Shown in pieces: positions 33,540 through 40,126 of a stretch of DNA of 64,000 bases. The notes under the pieces were generated by a model. It made no database searches, had not been told where the DNA came from, and saw only the letters and a program-made list of their open reading frames with translations. Both the position numbers and the translations under genes were made by a program. Where the stretch lies: the NCBI GenBank assembly GCA_001797335.1, contig MGPE01000006.1:187342-251341 (forward strand). Reading direction: 5' to 3'. Within the stretch, counting starts at the first letter, position 1, and each line of letters opens with the position of its first letter. Origin of the DNA: Deltaproteobacteria bacterium GWA2_38_16 (GTDB lineage: Bacteria > Bdellovibrionota > JACOXK01 > 2-02-FULL-40-11).

Positions 33540-34700
33540 GTGTTCCAAAGATTAGCTAACATATCGAAATCACAGTCTTTTTTTCTATTTGGCGCAAGGG
33601 GAGTTGGAAAATCAACCCTTTTAGATCATTTCTTTATGCCCACTGAGAGAGTTTTATTTGATTTACTAGATTTTGAACTCTCCAATGAATTAGCCAGTTA
33701 TCCCAATAACCTCCTCAAACGACTTACTCCTCATCATGGAAAGACTCCTTGGGTGGTCATTGACGAAGTACAAAAAGTGCCCCAGCTATTGGATCTGGTT
33801 CATAAACTGATCAAAGAGAAAAGTTTTAAATTTGCCCTTACGGGTTCTAGCGCAAGAAAACTAAAACGAGGATCTGCAAACCTTCTTGCAGGCAGAGCTT
33901 TTGTTTACCATTTGTTCCCTCTGACCGTTTCTGAACTGGAAGATCAATTTTCTTTGGATGACGCTCTAAAATATGGGACATTGCCTCAAATTTTCGAACT
34001 GGAAAGCAATTCAGATAAGGCAGGATTTTTAAAAGCATACACAGAAACGTATCTTAAAGAGGAAATTATTACCGAACAAATTGTTCGAAATCTACCTCCC
34101 TTTCGTCGTTTTCTCGATGTTGCCGCACAGATGAATACTAAAGTCATTAATTACTCTAATATTGCTAAAGATATTTTATCAGATCCTAAAACTGTTAGCG
34201 GATATTATGACATTTTGGAGGATACATTGCTTGGAATACGTTTGCCCGCCTACCATACATCCATTCGAAAGCAGCAAAAAAAAGCATCGAAGTTTTATCT
34301 CTTTGATACCGGCATAGCACGCACATTGGCAGGGCAAGTGGACTATGATTTGATTCCAAAGAGTTTTGAATATGGACAATTGTTTGAAGGATTTATTATC
34401 AATGAATTATATCGTCGACTTACCTACATGAACAAACAATTTAAGCTTTCATTTCTTCGTGTTCAAGAAGATATGGAAATTGATTTAATCATTGAACGCG
34501 GTAAAAGTGCACCCACACTGATTGAAATCAAATCTGCTGATAAGGTGGATGAACGACATGCAAAGGGTTTATTGACATTGGGACGTGATTTCAAATCATC
34601 AAAACAGTATCTGATCTCCAACGACCCTCATAAAAAACAATTTTCTCAAGTTCTGGCTCTCCCTTGGAAAGAAGCCATTGAACTTATTATTGGGGACTGA
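33540..34700 (+). CDS. AAA+ ATPase with DUF4143 and PD-(D/E)XK-like C-terminus
   Basis: This 386-aa protein belongs to the archaeal/bacterial ATPase group with DUF4143. Walker A is FLFGARGVGKSTLLDHFF, Walker B is WVVIDEVQKV, and sensor-like FALTGSSARKLKRG follows, with LFPLTVSEL. The C-terminal third has the nuclease-like pattern EIDLIIERG then PTLIEIKSAD, which fits a PD-(D/E)XK fold (Asp and E-x-K). Roles in the family are poorly known; many are accessory or defence-associated. It starts at GTG with a predicted leaderless transcript. The RNA-ligase fusion gene begins 3 nt after its stop, so they form one operon. Confidence 0.85.
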   Translation: MFQRLANISKSQSFFLFGARGVGKSTLLDHFFMPTERVLFDLLDFELSNELASYPNNLLKRLTPHHGKTPWVVIDEVQKVPQLLDLVHKLIKEKSFKFALTGSSARKLKRGSANLLAGRAFVYHLFPLTVSELEDQFSLDDALKYGTLPQIFELESNSDKAGFLKAYTETYLKEEIITEQIVRNLPPFRRFLDVAAQMNTKVINYSNIAKDILSDPKTVSGYYDILEDTLLGIRLPAYHTSIRKQQKKASKFYLFDTGIARTLAGQVDYDLIPKSFEYGQLFEGFIINELYRRLTYMNKQFKLSFLRVQEDMEIDLIIERGKSAPTLIEIKSADKVDERHAKGLLTLGRDFKSSKQYLISNDPHKKQFSQVLALPWKEAIELIIGD

Positions 34701-34703
34701 CAA

Positions 34704-35774
34704 ATGATTTATGAAATCGTTCTTAAGGTTGAAAAAAAGGTAGCCGGTAAATTTGCAAAATGGCTTCCAGAACATATAAAACAAGTTTTGGAATCACCCG
34801 GATTTAAATTGGCGCGCGTGGCTCGCCCACAATCTGAGACCGAAAGTGACCACTTAAAGTGGGTCGTTCAATATGACATTGCCTCTAAAGAATATTTTGA
34901 ATCCTACCTTAATGAACGGGCCCCGCAGATGCGTGCTCAAGCTGAGCAAGAGTTTGGAAACGCTCTCATCGCTACGCGTTGTGTTTATGATCCAGTTCAA
35001 GTGATAGAAAAATCAATTCCAAAGTCCGATCTTCTCATGTCAGATTTTCCCAAAGTCTATTGTCCCTTTATTCGACAAACATTTAAGGTAGACTCAAACC
35101 AGTGGAAAAAACTGGGGCAAAAACTTCAGTTGAGAAACCCCGAAGTCTATCTAGCTGTCAATCGGATCAATCCTGGATTTGAATGGGTGTTTGAAGACAA
35201 AGATACCTTCGCAGTCGAGAAGCTCCATGGCACAAATGTTAAGATCTTACTTGAAAATGGAAAAGTTTTAGCGATTCAAAATAGAAAAAATATCATTGAT
35301 CCTCTTCTCATTGCAAAAGGGCAAAATTTTATTCTCGAAGGAATTTTAAATTCAGCTGCAAAGGGGGTCGTTCCCATGGATGGTGAATATGCCGGCGAAG
35401 TCATTGGCCCCAAACTCCAGGGAAATCCTTACAAATTGGAGACTCATGAATGGTACCCCTTTGATCTTTCCATCACAAACTTAAGATATCGATCTTTTGA
35501 TGAACATGACCGTAATTACCAGAATTGGAGCGCATGGTTCAAAGACCATCTCTATTCACGCCTTTTTACCAAACGTGCGTCAAAAAAGGGATCTGATGAA
35601 AAAGTTTTTGCAGAAGGTGTCATATTTTATAATTTAAAACGAAAATCAGAAAGCAAAACTTGGATGGCAAAACTTCGAAGGGATATGTTCCCATGGTATT
35701 ATGAAGGCATAGACATTCAAAATTTTGACCCTGCAGGCAGAGATAAAATAGAAAATCAGGAACAATTTGATTGA
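34704..35774 (+). CDS. DUF4286::RNA ligase-like nucleotidyltransferase fusion
   Basis: The 356-aa protein has two parts. Residues 1-100 resemble DUF4286 (MIYEIVLKVEKKVAGKF, then VVQYDIASKEYFESYL), a dimeric ferredoxin-like domain. Residues about 115-340 carry covalent nucleotidyltransferase motifs: motif I VEKLHGTNVKI with predicted adenylated Lys173, NRKNI, then GEYAGEVIGPKLQGNPYKL with HEWYPFD, motif IV EGVIFYNL (Glu304) and motif V-like KTWMAKLRRDMF. This order fits ATP-dependent RNA ligases of the Rnl2-like class and suggests repair of nicked RNA. It is coupled to the ATPase-nuclease gene upstream and followed by an MNT/HEPN pair. A ligase acting on DNA is less likely given the size. Confidence 0.8.
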   Translation: MIYEIVLKVEKKVAGKFAKWLPEHIKQVLESPGFKLARVARPQSETESDHLKWVVQYDIASKEYFESYLNERAPQMRAQAEQEFGNALIATRCVYDPVQVIEKSIPKSDLLMSDFPKVYCPFIRQTFKVDSNQWKKLGQKLQLRNPEVYLAVNRINPGFEWVFEDKDTFAVEKLHGTNVKILLENGKVLAIQNRKNIIDPLLIAKGQNFILEGILNSAAKGVVPMDGEYAGEVIGPKLQGNPYKLETHEWYPFDLSITNLRYRSFDEHDRNYQNWSAWFKDHLYSRLFTKRASKKGSDEKVFAEGVIFYNLKRKSESKTWMAKLRRDMFPWYYEGIDIQNFDPAGRDKIENQEQFD

Positions 35775-35800
35775 TGCAATCCAAGAAGGAATCAATTTAG

Positions 35801-35828
35801 TTGACATATAATCAATTTTGATTATAAT
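35801..35828 (+). promoter_or_regulatory. Strong promoter with 20-bp palindromic operator
   Basis: TTGACA (35801-35806), a 16-nt spacer and TATAAT (35823-35828). The spacer is largely TATAATCAA-TT-TTGATTATA (35807-35826), a perfect 9-bp-arm dyad covering the promoter, as expected for an autoregulator. Extra half-site-like ATCAATTT and TAATCATAATTGA words flank it. The likely start at about 35835 leaves a leader of some 13 nt without a Shine-Dalgarno. Confidence 0.75.
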
Positions 35829-35847
35829 TGTAATCATAATTGACTAT

Positions 35848-36429
35848 ATGAAGTTTTTATCTATAATTACCAAATCAAAAACAAGAAAGAGGCTATTTAT
35901 ATTGTTTTTTTCTAATCCAGAAAAAAAATATTATTTACATGAGATAGCACGACTTATTGAATGCCCAGCTCAAAATATTCGACGAGATCTTTTGCCTTTT
36001 GTAAAAGATGAGGTTTTTAAAATGGAACGGGTAGGAAATCTTACCTTTTATTACCTTAATCAAGATTATCCTCTATATGAGGAATTAAAAAGTATTATTA
36101 CCAAAACAGTAGGGATAGAGGCCCTTTTTAAGGGTGTTTTAAAAAATATATCTAATATTCAGGCAGCTTTTATTTTTGGTTCTTTTGCTGCGGATAAAGA
36201 AAGAGGGTCATCTGACATAGATCTTTTTATTTTAGGTGGGCCGGATAAAGATAGCCTGATTAAAGCAATTTCTGAATTAGAAAAAGAAATACACAGGGAA
36301 ATTAATTATGTTATATACTCAAAAAAAATATTTCAAAAAAAGAAAAAAGAATATAATAGTTTTATTGAGTCTATTATAAAAAATAAAAAGATTTTTTTAA
36401 TAGGAAAGGAATCTGATCTTGAAAGATAA
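35848..36429 (+). CDS. wHTH-nucleotidyltransferase (MNT) antitoxin-type protein
   Basis: The 193-aa product joins an N-terminal winged helix (LFSNPEKKYYLHEIARLI, then QNIRRDLLPFVKD) to a minimal nucleotidyltransferase domain with AAFIFGSFAADKERGSSDIDLFIL, containing the GS and DxD catalytic signature. Such proteins pair with HEPN RNases and neutralise them by nucleotidylation while repressing their own promoter. ATG 35848 is chosen since it follows the promoter; the track's earlier start lies in the operator. The HEPN gene overlaps its end by 11 nt. A phosphoryl/adenylyl donor role is inferred. Confidence 0.85.
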   Translation: MKFLSIITKSKTRKRLFILFFSNPEKKYYLHEIARLIECPAQNIRRDLLPFVKDEVFKMERVGNLTFYYLNQDYPLYEELKSIITKTVGIEALFKGVLKNISNIQAAFIFGSFAADKERGSSDIDLFILGGPDKDSLIKAISELEKEIHREINYVIYSKKIFQKKKKEYNSFIESIIKNKKIFLIGKESDLER

Positions 36430-36889
36430 AATTTCTCAATGGCTTGAAAAGAGGGAAATTAAGGAAGAAAAAGTTCACCCTAAAGATATTTGTAAATTAT
36501 TACATCGATCCCTAAAAGATATTAAAGCTGCAAAAGATAATTTAGATTCTAATGAGGAGCTTTCTTATATGGCTGCTTATTTGGCAGTATTAAGAGCGGG
36601 GAGAGCCCTAATGTTTGCATATGGATATCGTCCTTCGGGAAATGCGCATCATAAAATGACATTTGAATTTTCTGAAGTTGTTTTGGGAAAAAGCTTCTCT
36701 CTTCTTGTAAATAAAATTAATGATATGCGAAAAAGAAGAAATCAATTTACGTATGATGTAGAATATATTGATTCTATTTCAGAGGATGAATCTAAATCAT
36801 CCATTTCAGATGCTAATGAGTTCATTAAGGCCATCATTAGTTTTATTAAAAACCGTTGGCCCTTAGAGAGTGAATATAAAAAAATATAA
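36419..36889 (+). CDS. HEPN-domain putative RNase toxin
   Basis: This 156-aa all-helical protein has the HEPN layout: helix pair LLHRSLKDIKAAKDNL and SYMAAYLAVLRAGRALMFAYG, then the active-site-like motif MRKRRNQFTYDV, which is the RNxxxY variant of Rx4-6H. It begins at TTG 36419, inside the MNT gene frame, so translation is coupled. HEPN/MNT pairs act as toxin-antitoxin systems in which the HEPN RNase cuts tRNA or mRNA. The presence of an RNA-ligase gene just upstream is notable: cleavage and repair functions sit side by side. Confidence 0.8.
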   Translation: MKDKISQWLEKREIKEEKVHPKDICKLLHRSLKDIKAAKDNLDSNEELSYMAAYLAVLRAGRALMFAYGYRPSGNAHHKMTFEFSEVVLGKSFSLLVNKINDMRKRRNQFTYDVEYIDSISEDESKSSISDANEFIKAIISFIKNRWPLESEYKKI

Positions 36890-36932
36890 TTAGAGAAAAA
36901 TTGCAGTTTTACTTTGACTTTTTTTAAGAGAA

Positions 36933-36957
36933 CGATACTCTCTTTTGGAGGGTATCG
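36933..36957 (+). promoter_or_regulatory. Hairpin sequestering the kelch gene's Shine-Dalgarno
   Basis: CGATACTCTC (36933-36942) pairs with GAGGGTATCG (36948-36957) over all ten positions (one G-U) around loop TTTTG. The right arm contains most of the GGAGGG ribosome site and the first base of the GTG start. It would block initiation unless melted or displaced. Confidence 0.75.
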
Positions 36958-38114
36958 TGAAAAAAATCGTTGTGTTCTTAGGTGTTTTTATTTTCTTGGG
37001 GCCAGCTGCATTTTCAGGAATTCAAACTTTTTCGATGATCCAAAAAAGAACGATGCATCGAAGTATTTTATTACCCGATGGAAACGTTCTCATCACAGGA
37101 GGAGTGAGCAGTTTAAAACCCATCCCCTGGCCACTCGCTCATGCAGAATTATTTTTAGCCCATGAAAAAAAATTTATTTCTCTTCCCTCTATGAGATCTT
37201 CCCACGTAGATCACACACTGACTTCTTTATCCAATGGCACTGTCATTATTGCAGGGGGGAATCTGAGCCCTGAAATTGAGTTCTATGACACTCAAGAAGG
37301 AAACTTTAAATCTCTTAGGTCCCTACAATCACCCCGCGCAGGACATACTGCACATGTGGTAAACGATAGAGAACTTTTTTTAATAGGAGGCTATAAAGTT
37401 AAAATTGGGCCTTTGGAAAAACACCTAGAACTCATCCCCATGCCACAAATTCAGCCTTTAGGATTTTATGATATTATCTCTCTTAACCACTGTGAAGTGT
37501 ATGATCTTCTTTCACAAATTTCTTCTTTAATCCCCTTACCCACCTGGCTTCCCAAAATATCTTTTCATCGATCCCTGCAACTTCCTTCTGGAAATATTTT
37601 AATTTTTGGAGGGATGAGCGCCTGGAATAAAGTGGTTGAATTAGACGTAGCTACAAGAACATTTTCAATACGGGGATATTTGACTACCGCCAGAGAAGAT
37701 GTCGCCCTTCTTCCTTTAGATGACCATCGTATTTTAATCAGTGGGGGGACGAATGATCACCAACAATCTTTAACCTCTTTAGAAATTTTTGATCTACATA
37801 CCAATACGTCCCAACTCTTAGGAGCAGAGCTTCACACTCCCAGAGAAGATCACACCATGGTTGCTATCCAAGAGGGCTATGTTTTAGTAGCTGGAGGGGA
37901 AATAACAGGGAAAACCAATGACCAAGATATTATTTTAAACAGTGCAGAACTCATTAATATTGAAAAACCAGAGGTTATTGATTTAAAAGATTTTTTCTCA
38001 CCAGCAAGATCTGACCACGAAGCAACAGTTCTTAAAGACCACAGTATCCTTTTTACAGGCGGAGAAGCTCCGAACAACACTATTTTAGACACTGCTAATT
38101 TAGTGAGATTTTAG
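36957..38114 (+). CDS. Exported kelch-repeat beta-propeller protein
   Basis: This 385-aa protein has a signal peptide (MKKIVVFLGVFIFLGPAAFS) and about six to seven kelch blades, each ending in a strand with GG: LLPDGNVLITGG, LSNGTVIIAGG, DRELFLIGGY, LPSGNILIFGG, DDHRILISGG, EGYVLVAGG and DHSILFTGG. Propellers of this class bind proteins or sugars; an extracellular or periplasmic role is expected. GTG 36957 follows GGAGGG, but that site is buried in a 10-bp hairpin. It lies between the MNT/HEPN and AbiEii modules and ends 5 nt before the convergent AbiEii stop. Confidence 0.85.
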   Translation: MKKIVVFLGVFIFLGPAAFSGIQTFSMIQKRTMHRSILLPDGNVLITGGVSSLKPIPWPLAHAELFLAHEKKFISLPSMRSSHVDHTLTSLSNGTVIIAGGNLSPEIEFYDTQEGNFKSLRSLQSPRAGHTAHVVNDRELFLIGGYKVKIGPLEKHLELIPMPQIQPLGFYDIISLNHCEVYDLLSQISSLIPLPTWLPKISFHRSLQLPSGNILIFGGMSAWNKVVELDVATRTFSIRGYLTTAREDVALLPLDDHRILISGGTNDHQQSLTSLEIFDLHTNTSQLLGAELHTPREDHTMVAIQEGYVLVAGGEITGKTNDQDIILNSAELINIEKPEVIDLKDFFSPARSDHEATVLKDHSILFTGGEAPNNTILDTANLVRF

Positions 38115-38119
38115 TAAAT

Positions 38120-38890
38120 CTAGTGGCGCCTTAGTTTTTTGATGGCCTTAATGAGATCTTTAAGAGGAGGAGTGGGTTGGTTTTCAAGATAGAACCTAAG
38201 GCTAGAAATAAGTTCTTTTTGAAAGCAAACCAATTTTTCATAAATATCCATAGCAGAAACCAGAGGGTCTAGGGAAAAATTGCAAGACTCTGGATTTAAC
38301 TTGGTTCCGGAGAGGACTAAAAGTATTGCTTCGCCATTAACTCCGCCATCGATCTTTTGGCCTGCTTCAATAAGTTTTTGAAGATTTAAATCTGGATCTT
38401 GATCCAATAGCCACAGAAGATCATAAAGATCTTTTTCACCACAACGACTCACCAATGTAGATGCTTTCATCATCAATAGAGTTTGGGGTAAAACCACACA
38501 AATCCCATTAGGCAATGTTTCAAAATCACCCGTCTGCCCAATTTGAAAGAAGTGTTCATCACATACGATATCAATTGTAAAAGAATGATTTTTAAAAACA
38601 CACACCGCTTTATAATATTGAAGCGTTTGAAACTCATAGGTAAACTTTACGCCCAAAGATACCAGGGATTTGGCTGCAAGGACGGCTGCTTTTTGGGAAT
38701 CCAGATCTTTTGTGAATAAATCTAAATCATCAGATCTTCGATGCCCTGCATAAAAACCCGATAAAGCCGTTCCTCCAACCAGAACAAGGCCTGGAATATG
38801 TTGCTTAAAAAAATACTCCAGACATTGATATAAGGCAGCTGGTAAAGTCTTTTTTGCTAATTCAAGGTTTGGTCTTGCACTAAATGCCAT
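38120..38890 (-). CDS. AbiEii/AbiGii-family nucleotidyltransferase toxin
   Basis: This 256-aa protein has the AbiEii signature LVLVGGTALSGFYAGHRRSDDLDLFTKD, a nucleotidyltransferase core whose GG...RxSxDxDLF residues bind NTP and metal. DLYDLLWLLDQDPDL in the middle is also typical of the family. Such toxins (AbiEii/MenT-like) transfer nucleotides to tRNA or other targets and form abortive-infection or toxin-antitoxin systems. The upstream HTH gene overlaps it by 34 nt, unusually far, so the pair is strongly coupled. Here the antitoxin is not of the AbiEi type. Confidence 0.88.
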   Translation of the reverse strand: MAFSARPNLELAKKTLPAALYQCLEYFFKQHIPGLVLVGGTALSGFYAGHRRSDDLDLFTKDLDSQKAAVLAAKSLVSLGVKFTYEFQTLQYYKAVCVFKNHSFTIDIVCDEHFFQIGQTGDFETLPNGICVVLPQTLLMMKASTLVSRCGEKDLYDLLWLLDQDPDLNLQKLIEAGQKIDGGVNGEAILLVLSGTKLNPESCNFSLDPLVSAMDIYEKLVCFQKELISSLRFYLENQPTPPLKDLIKAIKKLRRH

Positions 38891-39366
38891 AATTGCTCAC
38901 TTTGTTTTTGTCGAATAGGGGGTAAATATTTTTTGTATTTTGGGAAAAGAGTCCAAATACTTTTTCCCACCATATTTTTAGATTGAAATAAACCATACAC
39001 TTCCACTAAACGACTTAACGCTCTAGGCTTATGTTGCACCAAAGCAATCACAAAATCTTCCAAAGAGGGATAAAGATGATCCCACAGAAGAGAAGCCGTA
39101 AGAGATGTTTTCTGAGGGGTATCTTGGCTCAGAGGAAGAGAGGTCATCAAATCATCCACCTTTAAATGAAGAGCCAAGGCAAGCGATTGAAGATGCTTGC
39201 TTTGAACACTAATGGTTGTGTCATCTTTTTGGAACCCCTTTTTTTGAAACCCCCTTTTTTGAAACCATAGACAAACCGCCTGTTTTGAAACATGCGCCAT
39301 TCTAGCAAGCTCAGACCGTGATAAATGGCGAAGCCTAGAAATAACCCTTAAAACATTTATATTCAC
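38857..39366 (-). CDS. HTH antitoxin-like partner of AbiEii
   Basis: This 169-aa protein has an N-terminal Cro/Xre-like helix-turn-helix (LSRSELARMAHVSKQAVCLWF) and a helical C-terminal half that may bind the toxin (LTASLLWDHLYPSLEDFVIAL). Right after the recognition helix comes a tandem pentapeptide FQKRG-FQKKG-FQKDD, encoded by A- and G-runs (A6G5 and A7G4) prone to slippage. It precedes and overlaps the AbiEii gene by 34 nt. It ends near 39366, with a divergent promoter region toward the PemK module. Confidence 0.75.
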   Translation of the reverse strand: MNINVLRVISRLRHLSRSELARMAHVSKQAVCLWFQKRGFQKKGFQKDDTTISVQSKHLQSLALALHLKVDDLMTSLPLSQDTPQKTSLTASLLWDHLYPSLEDFVIALVQHKPRALSRLVEVYGLFQSKNMVGKSIWTLFPKYKKYLPPIRQKQSEQLWHLVQDQTLN

Positions 39367-39456
39367 AATAATATTATACTTATTAACCTTAAAAAGTCAA
39401 GTTTAGTTGACCGCTAATAACTATAGTGATGAAAAACGAAAGAGAAACCATATGGT

Positions 39457-39505
39457 ACATAAATACATATTTATGTTTTATTGTATTTATGTATTGACAT
39501 AAATA
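39457..39505. promoter_or_regulatory. Four-half-site operator of the PemK/MazF module
   Basis: Half-sites ACATAAATA (39457), TATTTATGT (39468), TATTTATGT (39484) and ACATAAATA (39497) form two dyads with 2-nt and 4-nt centres. TTGACA (39494-39499) overlaps the last, giving a -35 box for the antitoxin gene; the -10 would be TACCCT near 39517. AAGGAG (39511-39516) precedes the ATG by 12 nt. Confidence 0.8.
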
Positions 39506-39528
39506 CAGCCAAGGAGTACCCTTAGATT

Positions 39529-39753
39529 ATGAAAAGAAAGAGTTTCAAGATAACCATAGATCTTATGGATCAAAATCTTTATGAGCTTTTAAAATTAGAG
39601 GCTGTTCGCCAACACTCTATGAAACAGGTGATTCATAATGCTTTAAAGCTTTATTTTGAAGATCGCCTTGAAACATTCACGTTGGCCGAAGCAGCTAAAA
39701 AAGCATTTTCAGAGTGGGAAAATCCGCTAGATTCTGACTATGACAAACTATAG
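39529..39753 (+). CDS. Ribbon-helix-helix antitoxin of PemK-type module
   Basis: This 74-aa protein has an N-terminal strand-helix-helix (SFKITIDLMDQNLYELLKLEAV, then MKQVIHNALKLYFEDR), consistent with a MetJ/Arc-like DNA-binding dimer, and an acidic C-terminal tail (SEWENPLDSDYDKL) of the kind that wraps around MazF-type toxins. It overlaps the toxin gene by 14 nt. The repeated TATTTATGT half-sites upstream suit cooperative binding by several ribbon-helix-helix dimers. Confidence 0.8.
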   Translation: MKRKSFKITIDLMDQNLYELLKLEAVRQHSMKQVIHNALKLYFEDRLETFTLAEAAKKAFSEWENPLDSDYDKL

Positions 39754-40087
39754 TTTTCCTGATATTGTTTTGGTTCCATTTCCTTTTACAGATCAAATAA
39801 CTATTAAAAAACGCCCTGTTCTTATTTTAAATAGTTCAGATTTTTCAAATCGCACACCCCTCATTATTGCCAGCATGATCACAAGTTCTCTTACTCCACT
39901 GTGGCCCGGAGATTATATACTCAAAGAATGGGAAAAATGTGGGCTCTTACATCCTTCAAAAATTCGGTTGGGAAAAATCGTAACATTAGAAACAGACATT
40001 ATCTTAAAAAAATTAGGCTCTCTCCCCTCTCCAGAAATATCAAAAATAAAAAAAATATTTAAAGATGTATTTTCTGCTATGGCTTAA
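39740..40087 (+). CDS. PemK/MazF-family endoribonuclease toxin
   Basis: This 115-aa toxin reads FPDIVLVPFPFTDQITIKKRPVL, the classic MazF/PemK opening, where the KRPVL strand and Ser/Arg residues form the RNase site, followed by PLIIASMITS and a late IRLGKIVTLETDII strand-loop. These toxins cleave mRNA at short sequences. Its start is inside the antitoxin frame (14-nt overlap). It ends 39 nt before the convergent lipoprotein stop, with no visible terminator between them. Confidence 0.88.
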   Translation: MTNYSFPDIVLVPFPFTDQITIKKRPVLILNSSDFSNRTPLIIASMITSSLTPLWPGDYILKEWEKCGLLHPSKIRLGKIVTLETDIILKKLGSLPSPEISKIKKIFKDVFSAMA

Positions 40088-40126
40088 CTATATTGAAATA
40101 CACAAAGAATGGCTTTCATGTTTATT

